A stretch of 64,000 bases of DNA, taken from contig JAFMVE010000027.1 in NCBI GenBank assembly GCA_025499705.1, forward strand, positions 1 through 64,000, given 5' to 3'. Below the pieces are notes generated by a model. The model saw nothing but the letters and a program-made list of their open reading frames with translations. It was not told the origin of the DNA and did not search any database. Source of the DNA: Carboxylicivirga caseinilyticus (lineage in GTDB: Bacteria > Bacteroidota > Bacteroidia > Bacteroidales > Marinilabiliaceae). Of this stretch, positions 6,585 through 17,255 are shown in pieces. Within the stretch, counting starts at the first letter, position 1. Each line of letters begins with the position of its first letter. Both the position numbers and the translations under genes were made by a program.

Positions 6585-8696
6585 ATGCAGATTAAGAAAG
6601 GTATCATATTACGATTTGGAGTAGTCTATATAAGTATAGGTTTGCTTGCTGCATGGATTATTGTAAGTGCACTTTATTTGCAATTAATTGAGGGTGATAA
6701 GTGGGCTGAGGAAGAAATGAAACTCACTAATAAAGATATTATTATTGATGCTAATCGTGGAGATATTCTTGCTTCAGATCTTCGTAAACTGGCTTGTTCG
6801 GTGCCAACTTACCGGATATATATGGATATGAAGGCCAATGGTCTGACTGATGAGGTATTTAACGCAAATGTAGATAGTCTGGCAATTTGTTTATCTAAAT
6901 TTTATAAGGATAACTCGGCCAGTTATTACCGTAATAATTTAAAAAAGGCCAGAGCGCAAGGGAAACGATATTATCAGGTTCATCCGCGTAGAATTTCATT
7001 TACTGATCTTAAGATAGTGAAGCAATTTCCATTGTTTAGGTTAGGTCCAAATAAAGGTGGATACATCGAAAAGAAATACGAGAATCGTAGACTACCATTT
7101 GGTGATTTAGCCTCCCGTACGATAGGTAGTTTGTATGCTGAAAAAGATCTGGGCGGACGTTTTGGTCTGGAGATGGCTTACAATAATACACTAAAAGGTA
7201 TTAATGGAATCAGCAACAAGACACGTGTTGCAGGTAATTGGGTGGTAGAAGAAGAAATTGAACCAACGGATGGTAATGATGTGATTACAACCATTGATAT
7301 TGGTTTACAGGATGTGGCAGAGCAGGCTTTATTAGAACAGTTAAGGGAGCATAGGGCAGATCATGGTTGCGCTATTTTAATGGAGGTAGGAACAGGAAAA
7401 GTTAAGGCCATCGCTAATCTGGGTCTTACTTCGTCTGGTGATTATTCTGAGCAATATAATTATGCAATAGGAGAAGCTACAGAACCCGGATCAACTTTTA
7501 AACTTGCTTCGATGATTGTGGCTCTTGAAGATAGAGTGGTAAAATTGGAAGATAGCATTGAAACCGGCAAAGGCTCTTGTTATTTCTATGATCGAAGAAT
7601 GACTGATAGCCATCATGGAGGCTTTGGAACTATTACTGTTCGTCAGGCTTTTGAGAAATCATCCAATGTTGGAATTTCAAAAATCATCTTTAATAATTAC
7701 AAGGATAATCCCCGACGATTTGTGGATCGTTTGTATTCGATGAACTTAAATGATCCGCTTGGCATTGAGATAAAAGGTGAAGGAATACCCCGTATAAAAT
7801 ATCCTAAGGAAAAAGACTGGTGGGGAACAACCTTGCCATGGATGTCGATTGGATACGAAACACAGTTAACTCCTCTACAAATTTTGGCTTTTTATAATGC
7901 AATTGCCAATAACGGTAAAATGGTGAAACCTATGTTTGTTGAAGCGGTTTCGCGTCATGGCGAAATATTAGAGCAACGAGAAACGGAAGTGATAAATCCT
8001 TCGATATGTTCATTGGAGACAATTGAGAAAGTGCATGAGTTGCTTGTGGGGGTAGTTGAAAATGGTACAGCCAAAAACATTAAAAATAATCGATATAAAA
8101 TTGCCGGTAAAACCGGAACAGCCCAAATAGCAAAAGGAAAATCTGGTTATAAAGGTGAAGGCGGGGTTCAGTATCAGGCCTCATTTGTGGGATATTTTCC
8201 GGCTGACAGACCTCTTTACAGTTGCATAGTGGTTGTCAATGGCCCTTCGAATAACGTATATTATGGGAATCTTGTTGCAGGTTCTGTGTTTGGTGAAATC
8301 GCCGATCGGGTTTATGCACAAAATTACGATCATCCTGATATTAAAGAAGAATACGAAATACCTGTTGGTGAATATCAACCATATGCAAAAGGTGGTCTGA
8401 AAGAAGATCTTTTAGCTGTTTTTGAAGAGGTAGGAATCAATGTAAAAGGGCAGGAAATAAACTCGCAATGGGCATCAACCAAAGCTCGCGAACACGATAT
8501 TCATCTGGCATCAAAAAGTTTTCCGGAAGGTTTGGTGCCTAATGTTTTAGGAATGGGAGCAAAAGATGCGGTTTCGATTCTTGAAAACATGGGCTTAAAG
8601 GTTGAGCTAAGTGGAGTAGGACGGGTGCGTCAGCAATCAATGACGGCAGGTCAGAATTTCAGAAGAGGTTCTACAATTTATTTGAAGATGGGCTAA
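6585..8696 (+). CDS. ftsI: Septal penicillin-binding protein 3 (transpeptidase FtsI) with C-terminal PASTA domain
   Basis: This 703-residue class B PBP cross-links septal peptidoglycan. It has an N-terminal membrane anchor (about 9-32), a dimerisation or pedestal region, and the transpeptidase motifs S303-T-F-K306, S359-S-N361 and K509-T-G511. Residues from about 645 (LVPNVLGMGAKDAVSILE) to the end form one PASTA domain, absent from the E. coli enzyme but common in Bacteroidota. It lies between ftsL and murE, with short spacers on both sides. Confidence 0.95.
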   Translation: MQIKKGIILRFGVVYISIGLLAAWIIVSALYLQLIEGDKWAEEEMKLTNKDIIIDANRGDILASDLRKLACSVPTYRIYMDMKANGLTDEVFNANVDSLAICLSKFYKDNSASYYRNNLKKARAQGKRYYQVHPRRISFTDLKIVKQFPLFRLGPNKGGYIEKKYENRRLPFGDLASRTIGSLYAEKDLGGRFGLEMAYNNTLKGINGISNKTRVAGNWVVEEEIEPTDGNDVITTIDIGLQDVAEQALLEQLREHRADHGCAILMEVGTGKVKAIANLGLTSSGDYSEQYNYAIGEATEPGSTFKLASMIVALEDRVVKLEDSIETGKGSCYFYDRRMTDSHHGGFGTITVRQAFEKSSNVGISKIIFNNYKDNPRRFVDRLYSMNLNDPLGIEIKGEGIPRIKYPKEKDWWGTTLPWMSIGYETQLTPLQILAFYNAIANNGKMVKPMFVEAVSRHGEILEQRETEVINPSICSLETIEKVHELLVGVVENGTAKNIKNNRYKIAGKTGTAQIAKGKSGYKGEGGVQYQASFVGYFPADRPLYSCIVVVNGPSNNVYYGNLVAGSVFGEIADRVYAQNYDHPDIKEEYEIPVGEYQPYAKGGLKEDLLAVFEEVGINVKGQEINSQWASTKAREHDIHLASKSFPEGLVPNVLGMGAKDAVSILENMGLKVELSGVGRVRQQSMTAGQNFRRGSTIYLKMG

Positions 8697-8712
8697 CTAT
8701 TAAATCTGAGAA

Positions 8713-10170
8713 GTGAGGAATTTGAATAATATATTAAAAGAAGTTGAGGTTATCAAAATCATAAATGACAATGATGTTGAGATAACTGAAATTTGCTTTG
8801 ATTCAAGAAAAGCCAAAGAGGGTTCGGCATTTGTAGCGGTTAAAGGTACAGTTAATGACGGACATCAATATATAAAGCAGGTTTTGGAAGCCGGATGCAG
8901 ATGTGTTATTTGTGAAAAGGCACCTGATTCATATCCTGAAGATGCTATCATAGTAGAGGTTAAAAATAGTTCACTTGCTTTGGGTAAGATGGCATCCGCT
9001 TTTTATGATTACCCATCAAGAAAATTTAAACTGGTTGGCGTAACCGGTACTAATGGAAAAACCACAATCGCTACTTTACTTTATAAGTTGGTTTCATCGT
9101 TAGGTTATAAAGCCGGATTGTTTTCAACTGTTGCAAATTATATAGGTTCAGAAGAAATTCAGGCAACACATACAACACCTGATGCAATTGCATTAAATAG
9201 TTTAATGGCTCAAATGGTAGAAGCTGGCTGTGATTATTGCTTTATGGAAGTAAGTTCGCATTCGCTCGATCAAAACAGGGTGGCTGGTTTGCAGTTCGAT
9301 GGAGCCTTGTTTACCAATATTACACATGATCATTTAGACTATCATAAAACCTTTAAAGCCTATATCGAGGCTAAAAAATCATTCTTCGATAATTTGGATA
9401 AAGAAGCCTTCTGTCTGGTGAATGCAGACGATAAGAATGGCATGGTAATGATGCAAAATACCAAGGCAGAAAAGAATACTTATTCCATTAAGGGGATGGG
9501 AACTTTTAAGGCTAAGATTATTGAAAGTATGTTCGAAGGTATGCAACTGGAGGTTGACGGACATGAAATATGGACTCAGTTTGTGGGTCATTTTAATGCA
9601 CAAAATCTTTTGGCTGTATATGGTGCTGCTGTTCTACTGGGATTTGATAAAATGGAAGTGCTGGTTGCATTGAGTCAACTACAATCGGTTGATGGTCGTT
9701 TTGAGACCATTCGCTCAAAAACAGGAAAAACGGCTATTGTAGATTATGCTCATACTCCTGATGCACTAAAAAATGTGATAGAAACCATAAATCTGGTTCG
9801 TCAGGGGCAGCAACAATTGATAACTGTTGTTGGGGCTGGAGGTGATCGCGATCCGATGAAACGACCTGAAATGGCAAAAGAAGCGGTTCAGGGTAGTTCT
9901 CGTGTAATTCTAACTTCAGATAATCCACGAAGTGAAGATCCTGCTGAAATAATAGAGCAAATGATGAAAGGGATTTCTTTCAAAGAACGCATTAAAGTTC
10001 TGTCGATAGTTGATCGGAAGGAAGCTATCAGAACAGCCTGTATCGTTGCTCAACCTGGAGATATCATCCTTGTTGCAGGTAAAGGTCATGAAACATATCA
10101 GGAAATCAAAGGGGTGAGAAATCACTTTGATGATCGGGAAATTGTAAACGAAATTTTTAACGCAGAATAA
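8713..10170 (+). CDS. murE: UDP-N-acetylmuramoyl-tripeptide synthetase MurE (meso-DAP-adding)
   Basis: This 485-residue cytoplasmic Mur ligase adds the third amino acid to UDP-MurNAc-L-Ala-D-Glu. The ATP-binding motif GVTGTNGKTT is at 109-118. The DNPR motif at 403-406 is the signature of meso-diaminopimelate rather than lysine specificity. The carbamylated-lysine region and C-terminal GKGHETYQ are also present. Translation appears to start at a GTG (8713), which gives the expected N-terminus. It is co-directional with ftsI and mraY. Confidence 0.95.
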   Translation: MRNLNNILKEVEVIKIINDNDVEITEICFDSRKAKEGSAFVAVKGTVNDGHQYIKQVLEAGCRCVICEKAPDSYPEDAIIVEVKNSSLALGKMASAFYDYPSRKFKLVGVTGTNGKTTIATLLYKLVSSLGYKAGLFSTVANYIGSEEIQATHTTPDAIALNSLMAQMVEAGCDYCFMEVSSHSLDQNRVAGLQFDGALFTNITHDHLDYHKTFKAYIEAKKSFFDNLDKEAFCLVNADDKNGMVMMQNTKAEKNTYSIKGMGTFKAKIIESMFEGMQLEVDGHEIWTQFVGHFNAQNLLAVYGAAVLLGFDKMEVLVALSQLQSVDGRFETIRSKTGKTAIVDYAHTPDALKNVIETINLVRQGQQQLITVVGAGGDRDPMKRPEMAKEAVQGSSRVILTSDNPRSEDPAEIIEQMMKGISFKERIKVLSIVDRKEAIRTACIVAQPGDIILVAGKGHETYQEIKGVRNHFDDREIVNEIFNAE

Positions 10171-10179
10171 TTAAAGCCA

Positions 10180-11412
10180 ATGTTGTACTATTTGTTTAAA
10201 TATCTTGAAACTTTAAACTTTCCCGGAGCAGGAGTTTTTCAATACATCTCTTTTCGTGCAGGTTTAGCGGTTATTATTGCTTTATTATTCGGTGCTATAA
10301 TTGGTAAAAAAGTTATAAAACTGCTTCAAAAGCAACAAATTGGAGAAATTGTTCGTGATTTAGGTCTCGAAGGTCAATATGCAAAAAAAGGAACACCAAC
10401 CATGGGAGGTGTGATCATTATTGCAGCCATACTGGTTCCTGTGCTATTACTTAGTAAACTGGATAATGTATATATCCTGTTAATGATTATTTCAACGCTT
10501 TGGTTAGGAACCATTGGTTTTATTGATGATTATATCAAAGTATTTAAAAAAGATAAAGAAGGATTAGCAGGTAGATTTAAAATTGCAGGACAGGTTGGTT
10601 TAGGTTTAATCGTTGCTATTACCTTATTCGCAAGTGATGATGTTTTTGTTAGAGAACGGATTCCAGATGAAACAATTACTGTTCAGGCTGAAGATGGTAC
10701 TATGGTTGAACGAATTGCTACTAAAGATACCAAGTCAACAGTTACCAATATTCCATTCCTTAAAAATAATCGGTTTAACTATTCAAAAGTAGTATGGTTT
10801 CTGGGTGATCAGGCCGAAAAATGGGGTTGGTTGATTTTTGCTGTAGCAGTTATTTTTATAATTACTGCCGTATCCAATGGAGCCAATATTACTGACGGGT
10901 TAGATGGTTTGGCAACAGGTACATCGGCGATAATAGGAACGACACTAGGTGTTTTTGCCTATCTGTCGAGTAATATTATCTATGCTGATTACTTGAATAT
11001 TATGTATATACCCAATTCAGAAGAGTTGGTTGTTTTTATTGCAGCCTTTATTGGTGCCACGGTTGGCTTTTTATGGTATAACTCTTTTCCTGCTCAGGTA
11101 TTTATGGGTGATACAGGTAGTTTGACTTTGGGCGGTATCATTGCTGTGTTTGCCATTTTGTTGCGCATTGAGCTTTTAATACCTATCCTTTGTGGAATAT
11201 TCCTGGTTGAGAATGTATCTGTAATGATGCAGGTTAGCTGGTTTAAATACACTAAAAAGAAATATGGTGAAGGTCGACGCATCTTTAAGATGGCTCCTTT
11301 GCATCATCATTATCAGAAGAAAGGATATACAGAGTCGAAGATCGTTACCCGATTCTGGATAATCGGTATCATATTGGCAGTATTAACTATTGTAACCTTA
11401 AAAGTCAGATAA
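10180..11412 (+). CDS. mraY: Phospho-N-acetylmuramoyl-pentapeptide transferase MraY
   Basis: This 410-residue polytopic membrane enzyme transfers phospho-MurNAc-pentapeptide to undecaprenyl phosphate, forming lipid I. Conserved motifs include [17 protein letters not shown], the [10 protein letters not shown] catalytic stretch, FMGDTGSL and the PLHHHYQ motif near the C-terminus. An insertion of roughly 50 residues between helices (about 155-210), rich in acidic and Thr/Val residues, accounts for its being longer than the 360-residue E. coli protein; such insertions are usual in Bacteroidota MraY. Confidence 0.95.
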   Translation: MLYYLFKYLETLNFPGAGVFQYISFRAGLAVIIALLFGAIIGKKVIKLLQKQQIGEIVRDLGLEGQYAKKGTPTMGGVIIIAAILVPVLLLSKLDNVYILLMIISTLWLGTIGFIDDYIKVFKKDKEGLAGRFKIAGQVGLGLIVAITLFASDDVFVRERIPDETITVQAEDGTMVERIATKDTKSTVTNIPFLKNNRFNYSKVVWFLGDQAEKWGWLIFAVAVIFIITAVSNGANITDGLDGLATGTSAIIGTTLGVFAYLSSNIIYADYLNIMYIPNSEELVVFIAAFIGATVGFLWYNSFPAQVFMGDTGSLTLGGIIAVFAILLRIELLIPILCGIFLVENVSVMMQVSWFKYTKKKYGEGRRIFKMAPLHHHYQKKGYTESKIVTRFWIIGIILAVLTIVTLKVR

Positions 11413-11415
11413 AAA

Positions 11416-12753
11416 ATGAAACGCTTGGTTGTTCTGGGATCTGGTGAGAGTGGAGTAGGTACAGCTCTGTTGGCTGTGCAGAAGGGATGGACTGTGTTTG
11501 TTTCTGACAAAGGAAGCATCTCGCAGGAACATAAAAAAGAACTGAATGATGCTGGTGTTGAATTTGAGGATAATAAACATACTGAGGAAAAGATCTTAGC
11601 GGCTGATGAAATAATGAAAAGTCCGGGAATACCGGATACTGCTCCACTTGTGGTAAAAGCCCGTGCCAAAGGCATTCCTGTTGTTTCTGAGATAGAATTT
11701 GCCGGAAGGTACATGGATGCTAAATCAATATGTATTACGGGTAGTAATGGTAAAACCACAACTACCTTATTGATATACGAGTTACTGAAAAATGCCGGTT
11801 TGAATGTTGAACTGGCTGGAAATGTTGGAACCAGCCTTGCTCGTCAGATTGCTGAAGGTAAGAAGCCCGAATGGTTTGTGATAGAGTTGAGTAGTTTTCA
11901 GTTAGACGGAATGTTCGACTTTAAGGCAGATATCGCAGTGTTGTTAAATATTACTCCAGATCATTTGGATCGCTATGAGTATAGCATGCAAAAATACATA
12001 GAGAGTAAATTCCGTATTCTTCAAAATCAAACAGAGCAGGATTATTTTATCTACTGCGAAGACGATGAAAATATTAGAAATGAATTAGGAAATCATATTT
12101 ATAAATCTAACCTGATACCCTTCACTCAAAGAGATTTACTAAAGAGTGGGGCATACGTCACCAATGACGAGGTCATTATTAATTACAACCAGGACACAAT
12201 GAGTATTTTATCACAAGAACTTTCATTGCAGGGCAAACATAATCTTTATAATTCGATGGCTGCCGGAATTGTTGCTTCGGTTTTAAAGATTAAAAAGACA
12301 TTTATTCGCGAAAGCCTGACCACATTTAAAGGGGTTGAGCATCGGTTAGAAAAAGTGTGTTCTGTAAGAGGGATTGAATTTATTAATGACTCAAAAGCTA
12401 CTAATGTAAACTCAACATGGTATGCTCTTGAGTGTATGAATAAATCCGTTGTTTGGATAGCAGGTGGGGTTGATAAAGGGAATGATTACGAAGATTTAAT
12501 GCCTCTTGCCAAAAGTAAGGTGAAAGCATTGATTTGTTTAGGAATAAATAATACAAAACTGATTGAATCATTTCAGGATGTTATTCCAACAATAAAAGAA
12601 AGTAAATCGATGAAGGAAGCTGTTGAACTTGCGTATCATCTGGGTAAGAAAGGAGATATTGTACTTCTGTCTCCGGCTTGTGCCAGTTTTGATTTATTTA
12701 ATAGCTATATCGACAGAGGTATTCAGTTTAAAGAGTGTGTGAGAGAATTGTAA
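11416..12753 (+). CDS. murD: UDP-N-acetylmuramoylalanine-D-glutamate ligase MurD
   Basis: This 445-residue Mur ligase adds D-glutamate to UDP-MurNAc-L-alanine. The N-terminal nucleotide-binding motif is LGSGESGVGTA (about 6-16), the ATP loop is ITGSNGKTTTT (about 112), and NITPDHLDRY and NDSKATN carry conserved metal and substrate contacts. The start is 3 bases after the mraY stop, so the two are tightly coupled. Size and motifs are typical. Confidence 0.95.
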   Translation: MKRLVVLGSGESGVGTALLAVQKGWTVFVSDKGSISQEHKKELNDAGVEFEDNKHTEEKILAADEIMKSPGIPDTAPLVVKARAKGIPVVSEIEFAGRYMDAKSICITGSNGKTTTTLLIYELLKNAGLNVELAGNVGTSLARQIAEGKKPEWFVIELSSFQLDGMFDFKADIAVLLNITPDHLDRYEYSMQKYIESKFRILQNQTEQDYFIYCEDDENIRNELGNHIYKSNLIPFTQRDLLKSGAYVTNDEVIINYNQDTMSILSQELSLQGKHNLYNSMAAGIVASVLKIKKTFIRESLTTFKGVEHRLEKVCSVRGIEFINDSKATNVNSTWYALECMNKSVVWIAGGVDKGNDYEDLMPLAKSKVKALICLGINNTKLIESFQDVIPTIKESKSMKEAVELAYHLGKKGDIVLLSPACASFDLFNSYIDRGIQFKECVREL

Positions 12754-12762
12754 GAAATTGAA

Positions 12763-13941
12763 ATGAACGAAACCTTACGCAAATACATTAAAGGAGATCG
12801 AATCATTTGGTTCGTTATTATAGCATTGGCTATCTTCTCCAGTCTGGTGGTTTACAGTGCTACTGCTAACCTGGCCTATAAACACCATGATGGTAATGCT
12901 ATATATTATCTTTTCCGACATGCCAAATTTTTAATGGTTGGTATTGGAATTATTGTTGGAGTGCATCATCTCCATTACAAATGGTTTGCAAAGTTTGCAT
13001 CTGTGTTTCTGTATCTGTCAGAGGCTTTGCTGTTAATTACCTTACTGACAGGTGTGAGTTTAAATCAGGCAAGTCGTTGGTTAACAGTTCCTGTTGTAGG
13101 TATCTCTTTTCAGCCATCAGAGTTGGCTAAGTTGGCCTTGATGATTTATATCGCTAAAATTTTAGCACAATATCAGCGCGATGATAAAAATGCTGATGAA
13201 GCTTTTAAACCTATCATGATTCATGTGGGTATTGTTTGTGGATTGATTTTTAAAGAAGACTTTTCAACGGCCGGACTAATTGGGGCTTCTGCTTTAATTG
13301 TAATGTTCATTGGAAGGGTGTCGTTAAAATATATACTTGGAACAGTTGCGGCTGTTTTGCTTTTTGTTACTGTTATTATTTTTTCAGCAGAATATGTTCC
13401 GTTTTTACATAGGGCCAGTACCTGGAAGGCACGTATAATGCGTCATGTAGAAAGTGAAGAAGATGCTGGAGGAACGGCAGATTATCAGGCCGAGAGATCT
13501 AAAATGGCAATTGCTACGGGGGGCATTATAGGTAAAGGACCGGGTAATAGTCATCAGCGTTACTTTTTACCACATCCATACAGTGATTTTGTTTATGCTA
13601 TTATAACTGAAGAATTTGGATTAATTGGAGCTGTACTGGTTATGTTGGCTTATTTGATATTGCTGTTTCGGTCAGGTGTGATTGTCAGGGCCAGTTCAAG
13701 AACATTTCCGGCTTTTCTGGTCGTTGGTCTGGCTACCTTGTTGTCAGTTCAGGCATTTATTAATATGGGTGTTGCGGTAGGTGTCTTTCCGGTAACCGGA
13801 CAGCCATTGCCTTTAGTTAGTATGGGAGGAACATCAACTTTATTTACCTGTTTGGCTTTGGGTGCCATACTGAGTGTAAGCAGAAATAATATGCAAGAAC
13901 GTTCAGCTTTGGAGGCTGAAGAAAAACCAGAAGAAGAATGA
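12763..13941 (+). CDS. ftsW: Lipid II glycosyltransferase FtsW (SEDS family)
   Basis: This 392-residue SEDS-family protein polymerises lipid II into glycan strands with FtsI at the septum. About ten transmembrane helices are visible. The conserved loop motifs include RWL (residues near 107-109), FQPSELAKLALM and, near the C-terminus, VTGQPLPLVSMGGTS. Its last four bases overlap the murG start (ATGA arrangement). A hydrophilic acidic C-terminal tail follows the last helix. Confidence 0.95.
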   Translation: MNETLRKYIKGDRIIWFVIIALAIFSSLVVYSATANLAYKHHDGNAIYYLFRHAKFLMVGIGIIVGVHHLHYKWFAKFASVFLYLSEALLLITLLTGVSLNQASRWLTVPVVGISFQPSELAKLALMIYIAKILAQYQRDDKNADEAFKPIMIHVGIVCGLIFKEDFSTAGLIGASALIVMFIGRVSLKYILGTVAAVLLFVTVIIFSAEYVPFLHRASTWKARIMRHVESEEDAGGTADYQAERSKMAIATGGIIGKGPGNSHQRYFLPHPYSDFVYAIITEEFGLIGAVLVMLAYLILLFRSGVIVRASSRTFPAFLVVGLATLLSVQAFINMGVAVGVFPVTGQPLPLVSMGGTSTLFTCLALGAILSVSRNNMQERSALEAEEKPEEE

Positions 13942-15038
13942 GCGAATTAAAAGTAATAATCAGCGGAGGTGGAACCGGAGGTCATATCTTCCCGGCCATT
14001 TCTATTGCCAATGCGGTAAAAGAGCAGCTGCCTGACGCAAAAATTCTATTTGTAGGTGCTCAGGGTAAAATGGAGATGGAAAAAGTACCGGAGGCTGGTT
14101 ATGAAATTGTTGGGTTGCCTGTTGCAGGTTTACAACGAAAGGTTACGCTTAAAAATTTATCCTTTCCATTAAAACTGATTAAAAGTTTGGCAAAAGCTCG
14201 TTCTGTTGTTAAAGAATTTAATCCGGATGTAGCTGTTGGTGTTGGAGGATACGCCAGTGGGCCTGTTTTGAGGGTGGCTTCTCAAAAAGGAATCCCTTGT
14301 TTATTGCAGGAACAGAATTCTTTTCCGGGTGTAACAAACCGGATTCTTGCCCGAAAAGCGGCAAAAATTTGTGTTGCTTACGATAAGATGGATCGCTTCT
14401 TTGAAGCACAAAAAATAATATTGACAGGTAATCCTGTAAGAAGTAATCTGATTGCATCGGTAGATAGAAAAGAGGCGGCCGAATTCTGGAAGTTAGATCC
14501 GGATAAAAAAACAATTTTGGTAATTGGAGGAAGTCTTGGGGCTCGTTCGGTTAATAATGGAATTTTGCATGGTATAGATCAGTTGCCCGAAGAGTGTCAG
14601 CTGATATGGCAAACCGGTAAATTTTATTTCGAAGAGATGAAGGCCGGTCTTCCTGAAGAGTTGAAGGGCAGGGTGATTGTAACTGATTTTATAAGTCGTA
14701 TGGATATGGCTTTTGCAATGGCTGATGTGGTTGTTTCTAGAGCTGGAGCAGGAACTATTTCTGAACTCGCTATTTTAGGTAAGCCGACCATTTTCGTGCC
14801 TTCACCCAATGTTTCGGAAGATCATCAGACAAAAAATGCAATGGCCTTGGTAGAAAAAGATGCAGCCATGATTGTAAAAGATAGTCAAGTAAAAGGAATC
14901 ATTCATGAAGCATCTCAATTGGCGTTAGATGAGCATCTGATCAGTAATTTGGCTGAGAATATAAAGAAATTGGCAAAGCCTGATGCAGCTAAAGATATTG
15001 CAAAAGAAGTTATCAAGTTAGGAAAAAGCAAAAAGTAG
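13938..15038 (+). CDS. murG: UDP-GlcNAc:lipid I N-acetylglucosaminyltransferase MurG
   Basis: This 366-residue GT28 glycosyltransferase converts lipid I to lipid II at the cytoplasmic membrane face. The N-terminal GGGTGGHIFPA loop (about 10-20) is the lipid-binding signature, GGYASGP follows, and the C-terminal SRAGAGTISEL stretch binds UDP-GlcNAc. It overlaps ftsW by 4 bases, and murC begins at the next base after its stop. Confidence 0.95.
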   Translation: MSELKVIISGGGTGGHIFPAISIANAVKEQLPDAKILFVGAQGKMEMEKVPEAGYEIVGLPVAGLQRKVTLKNLSFPLKLIKSLAKARSVVKEFNPDVAVGVGGYASGPVLRVASQKGIPCLLQEQNSFPGVTNRILARKAAKICVAYDKMDRFFEAQKIILTGNPVRSNLIASVDRKEAAEFWKLDPDKKTILVIGGSLGARSVNNGILHGIDQLPEECQLIWQTGKFYFEEMKAGLPEELKGRVIVTDFISRMDMAFAMADVVVSRAGAGTISELAILGKPTIFVPSPNVSEDHQTKNAMALVEKDAAMIVKDSQVKGIIHEASQLALDEHLISNLAENIKKLAKPDAAKDIAKEVIKLGKSKK

Positions 15039-16427
15039 ATGTTGAAGTTGAAAGACATAAAAAGTGTTTATTTTATTGGAATAGGAGGGATTGGCATGAG
15101 TGCCCTGGCTCGTTTTTTTAAACAGCAGGGGATGAATGTTGCCGGTTATGATCGTACTCCAACTCCATTAACAGATACTTTAAAGCAAGAGGGGATTGAG
15201 GTTCGTTTTGATGATGATGTAGAAAGTATACCACAAACATTTAAAGATAAGCAATCTTGTTTGGTAGTTTTTACACCAGCTGTTCCGGTTACTCATGCTG
15301 AATTACAATATTTTAAGAAGAATAATTTTCAGGTTAAAAAACGAGCTGAGGTATTAGGTCTGTTGACCCGTGGAATGGAAGGAGTATGTGTTGCAGGAAC
15401 CCATGGTAAGACAACTATATCAAGCATGACAGCTCATCTGATGAAACAGTCAGAAGTGGGATGTAATGCCTTCTTAGGAGGAATTACCCGAAATTATGCT
15501 ACCAATTTTCTGCTCGATGAACATTCTTCCTATGTGGTGATGGAAGCTGATGAGTTTGATCGTTCGTTTTTGCATTTAACGCCACACCTGGCATTGGTTT
15601 CGGCGATGGATGCCGATCATTTGGATGTATATGGAGAGGCCTCAAAAGTATATGAGGCATTTAATGAGTTTGTTCAATTAATAAGTCCCGGTGGAGCGTT
15701 GCTTTATAAGGAAGGTCTTCCGCTGGAATTGCCAGATGATGATGTTGAAGTTTTTACCTATTCAGCAAAGGAAGAAGGTGATTTCTATCCTTTTAATCTT
15801 AAGCTGGTAGATGGTTTGTATAAGTTTAGTCTGAAAACTCCATTTGGTAAGATTCATCATCTGAAAATGGGAGTACCTGGTTTGTTAAATGTTGAAAATG
15901 CGGTTGGAGCAATAGGGTTGTCACTATTAGCTGGCGTTGACGAAGACGAGATCAGAGAAGCATTGCCAAATTTTAAAGGAATTAGAAGGAGGTTTGAATA
16001 TAGAATCAGAGAAGAAAACCTGGTTTATATCGATGATTATGCACATCATCCTGAAGAGATAAATGCAACTGTTGCATCTGTTCGGGCATTGTATCCAGGA
16101 AAGCAACTAACTGTTGTTTTTCAGCCTCATTTATTCACTCGTACAAGAGATTTTGCAGATGGATTTGCGGAGGCTCTGGATAAATGTGACAGGGTATTTC
16201 TGTTGGATATTTATCCTGCACGAGAGGAACCGATTGAAGGTGTTACTTCTCAAATGATAGTAGACAGGATGCAACTTGAAAAAGTTAAGTTGTTGAAATA
16301 TTATGATTTAAAAGAAGAATTGAAAAGTGATGTTCCTGAGGTTATTTTAACTCTTGGAGCAGGCGATATAGATAAGCTTACAGATGATTTAGAAGGGCAT
16401 TTAAAACTATTCATCTTCAATGAATAG
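15039..16427 (+). CDS. murC: UDP-N-acetylmuramate-L-alanine ligase MurC
   Basis: This 462-residue Mur ligase performs the first amino-acid addition to UDP-MurNAc. The N-terminal Rossmann motif is GIGGIGMSALA (about 14-24), the ATP loop is VAGTHGKTTISS (about 118-129), and YIDDYAHHPEEI carries conserved C-terminal-domain residues. The start directly abuts murG. The cluster lacks murF, murB and ddl, so these must be encoded elsewhere, as is usual in Bacteroidota. Confidence 0.95.
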   Translation: MLKLKDIKSVYFIGIGGIGMSALARFFKQQGMNVAGYDRTPTPLTDTLKQEGIEVRFDDDVESIPQTFKDKQSCLVVFTPAVPVTHAELQYFKKNNFQVKKRAEVLGLLTRGMEGVCVAGTHGKTTISSMTAHLMKQSEVGCNAFLGGITRNYATNFLLDEHSSYVVMEADEFDRSFLHLTPHLALVSAMDADHLDVYGEASKVYEAFNEFVQLISPGGALLYKEGLPLELPDDDVEVFTYSAKEEGDFYPFNLKLVDGLYKFSLKTPFGKIHHLKMGVPGLLNVENAVGAIGLSLLAGVDEDEIREALPNFKGIRRRFEYRIREENLVYIDDYAHHPEEINATVASVRALYPGKQLTVVFQPHLFTRTRDFADGFAEALDKCDRVFLLDIYPAREEPIEGVTSQMIVDRMQLEKVKLLKYYDLKEELKSDVPEVILTLGAGDIDKLTDDLEGHLKLFIFNE

Positions 16428-16522
16428 GCTTTTGACAAATTGTTAATAACTATTGAAATATTTCCGGTAGTTGAAAGGCTGAAAAAGCTATATTTAAACG
16501 GTATAATGGGTGTTTTGAGAAC

Positions 16523-17251
16523 ATGAAGAAGTGGAAAAACATAGTTTTAATTGTGGTAGTGGTAATTTACTTCCCTATCATCTTCTCCTTTGTGTCGGTT
16601 GGTAAGAGTCAATTGGTTTGTGGTGAGATTGTTCCGGCGATCTGCGACAGTGTTGAAAACCGTTTTATCAACAGTGAAGAAATAACAGATATTGCTCTGG
16701 AAAAATATCCGGGCATACTGGGAAGAAAAATTAGTGATGTGAACTGTGAGGATATGGAAGTCTTTTTCAGGAAACATCCGGCAATTGAAAGTTGCGAAGT
16801 GTATTTTACCTATGGTGGTGCACTTCATATTGATATTTCGCAACGCGAACCTATGTTGCGTATTTTTGAAGGTAATTCATCTTACTACCTGGATACTAAA
16901 GGTAATAAGATGCCATTATTTAAAAATCATACGGCACACACTTTGGTTGCGAATGGTCACTTGAATAAACTTGATTCGAGAGATGATTTGATTATGATAT
17001 CTCAGGCTATTATCAACGATTCGTTTTTAAAAGCCCAGATCGAACAGGTTTATGTAAATGATAAAGGTGAATTTATTTTGGTTCCCAGGGTGGGTGATCA
17101 CCTGATTGATTTTGGAGGAATTGATCGGATGGAAAATAAATTTCGTAACCTGAAAGCATTGTATAAATCGGGATGGGATTCCCGTGAATGGAATTTGTAT
17201 AAAAGAGTCAACTTAAAGTATAAAGGACAAGTCGTTTGCACAAAAGCATAG
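16523..17251 (+). CDS. ftsQ: Cell division protein FtsQ/DivIB
   Basis: This 242-residue bitopic divisome protein has a short cytoplasmic N-terminus, one transmembrane helix (about 5-27) and an extracytoplasmic POTRA-like domain (about 45-115, including VNCEDMEVFFRKHPAIESCEVYF in two pieces) followed by the FtsQ beta domain. Conservation is low, so the call relies on topology and position between murC and ftsA. The 95-base gap before it is the largest inside the cluster and could hold a second promoter, although I found no convincing -33/-7 pair. Confidence 0.88.
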   Translation: MKKWKNIVLIVVVVIYFPIIFSFVSVGKSQLVCGEIVPAICDSVENRFINSEEITDIALEKYPGILGRKISDVNCEDMEVFFRKHPAIESCEVYFTYGGALHIDISQREPMLRIFEGNSSYYLDTKGNKMPLFKNHTAHTLVANGHLNKLDSRDDLIMISQAIINDSFLKAQIEQVYVNDKGEFILVPRVGDHLIDFGGIDRMENKFRNLKALYKSGWDSREWNLYKRVNLKYKGQVVCTKA

Positions 17252-17255
17252 TTGT

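Noticed and set aside
11313-11759. 148-residue minus-strand frame over mraY/murD
   Set aside because: It is antisense to two strongly supported genes, with no motif, and is explained by the codon use of the coding strand.
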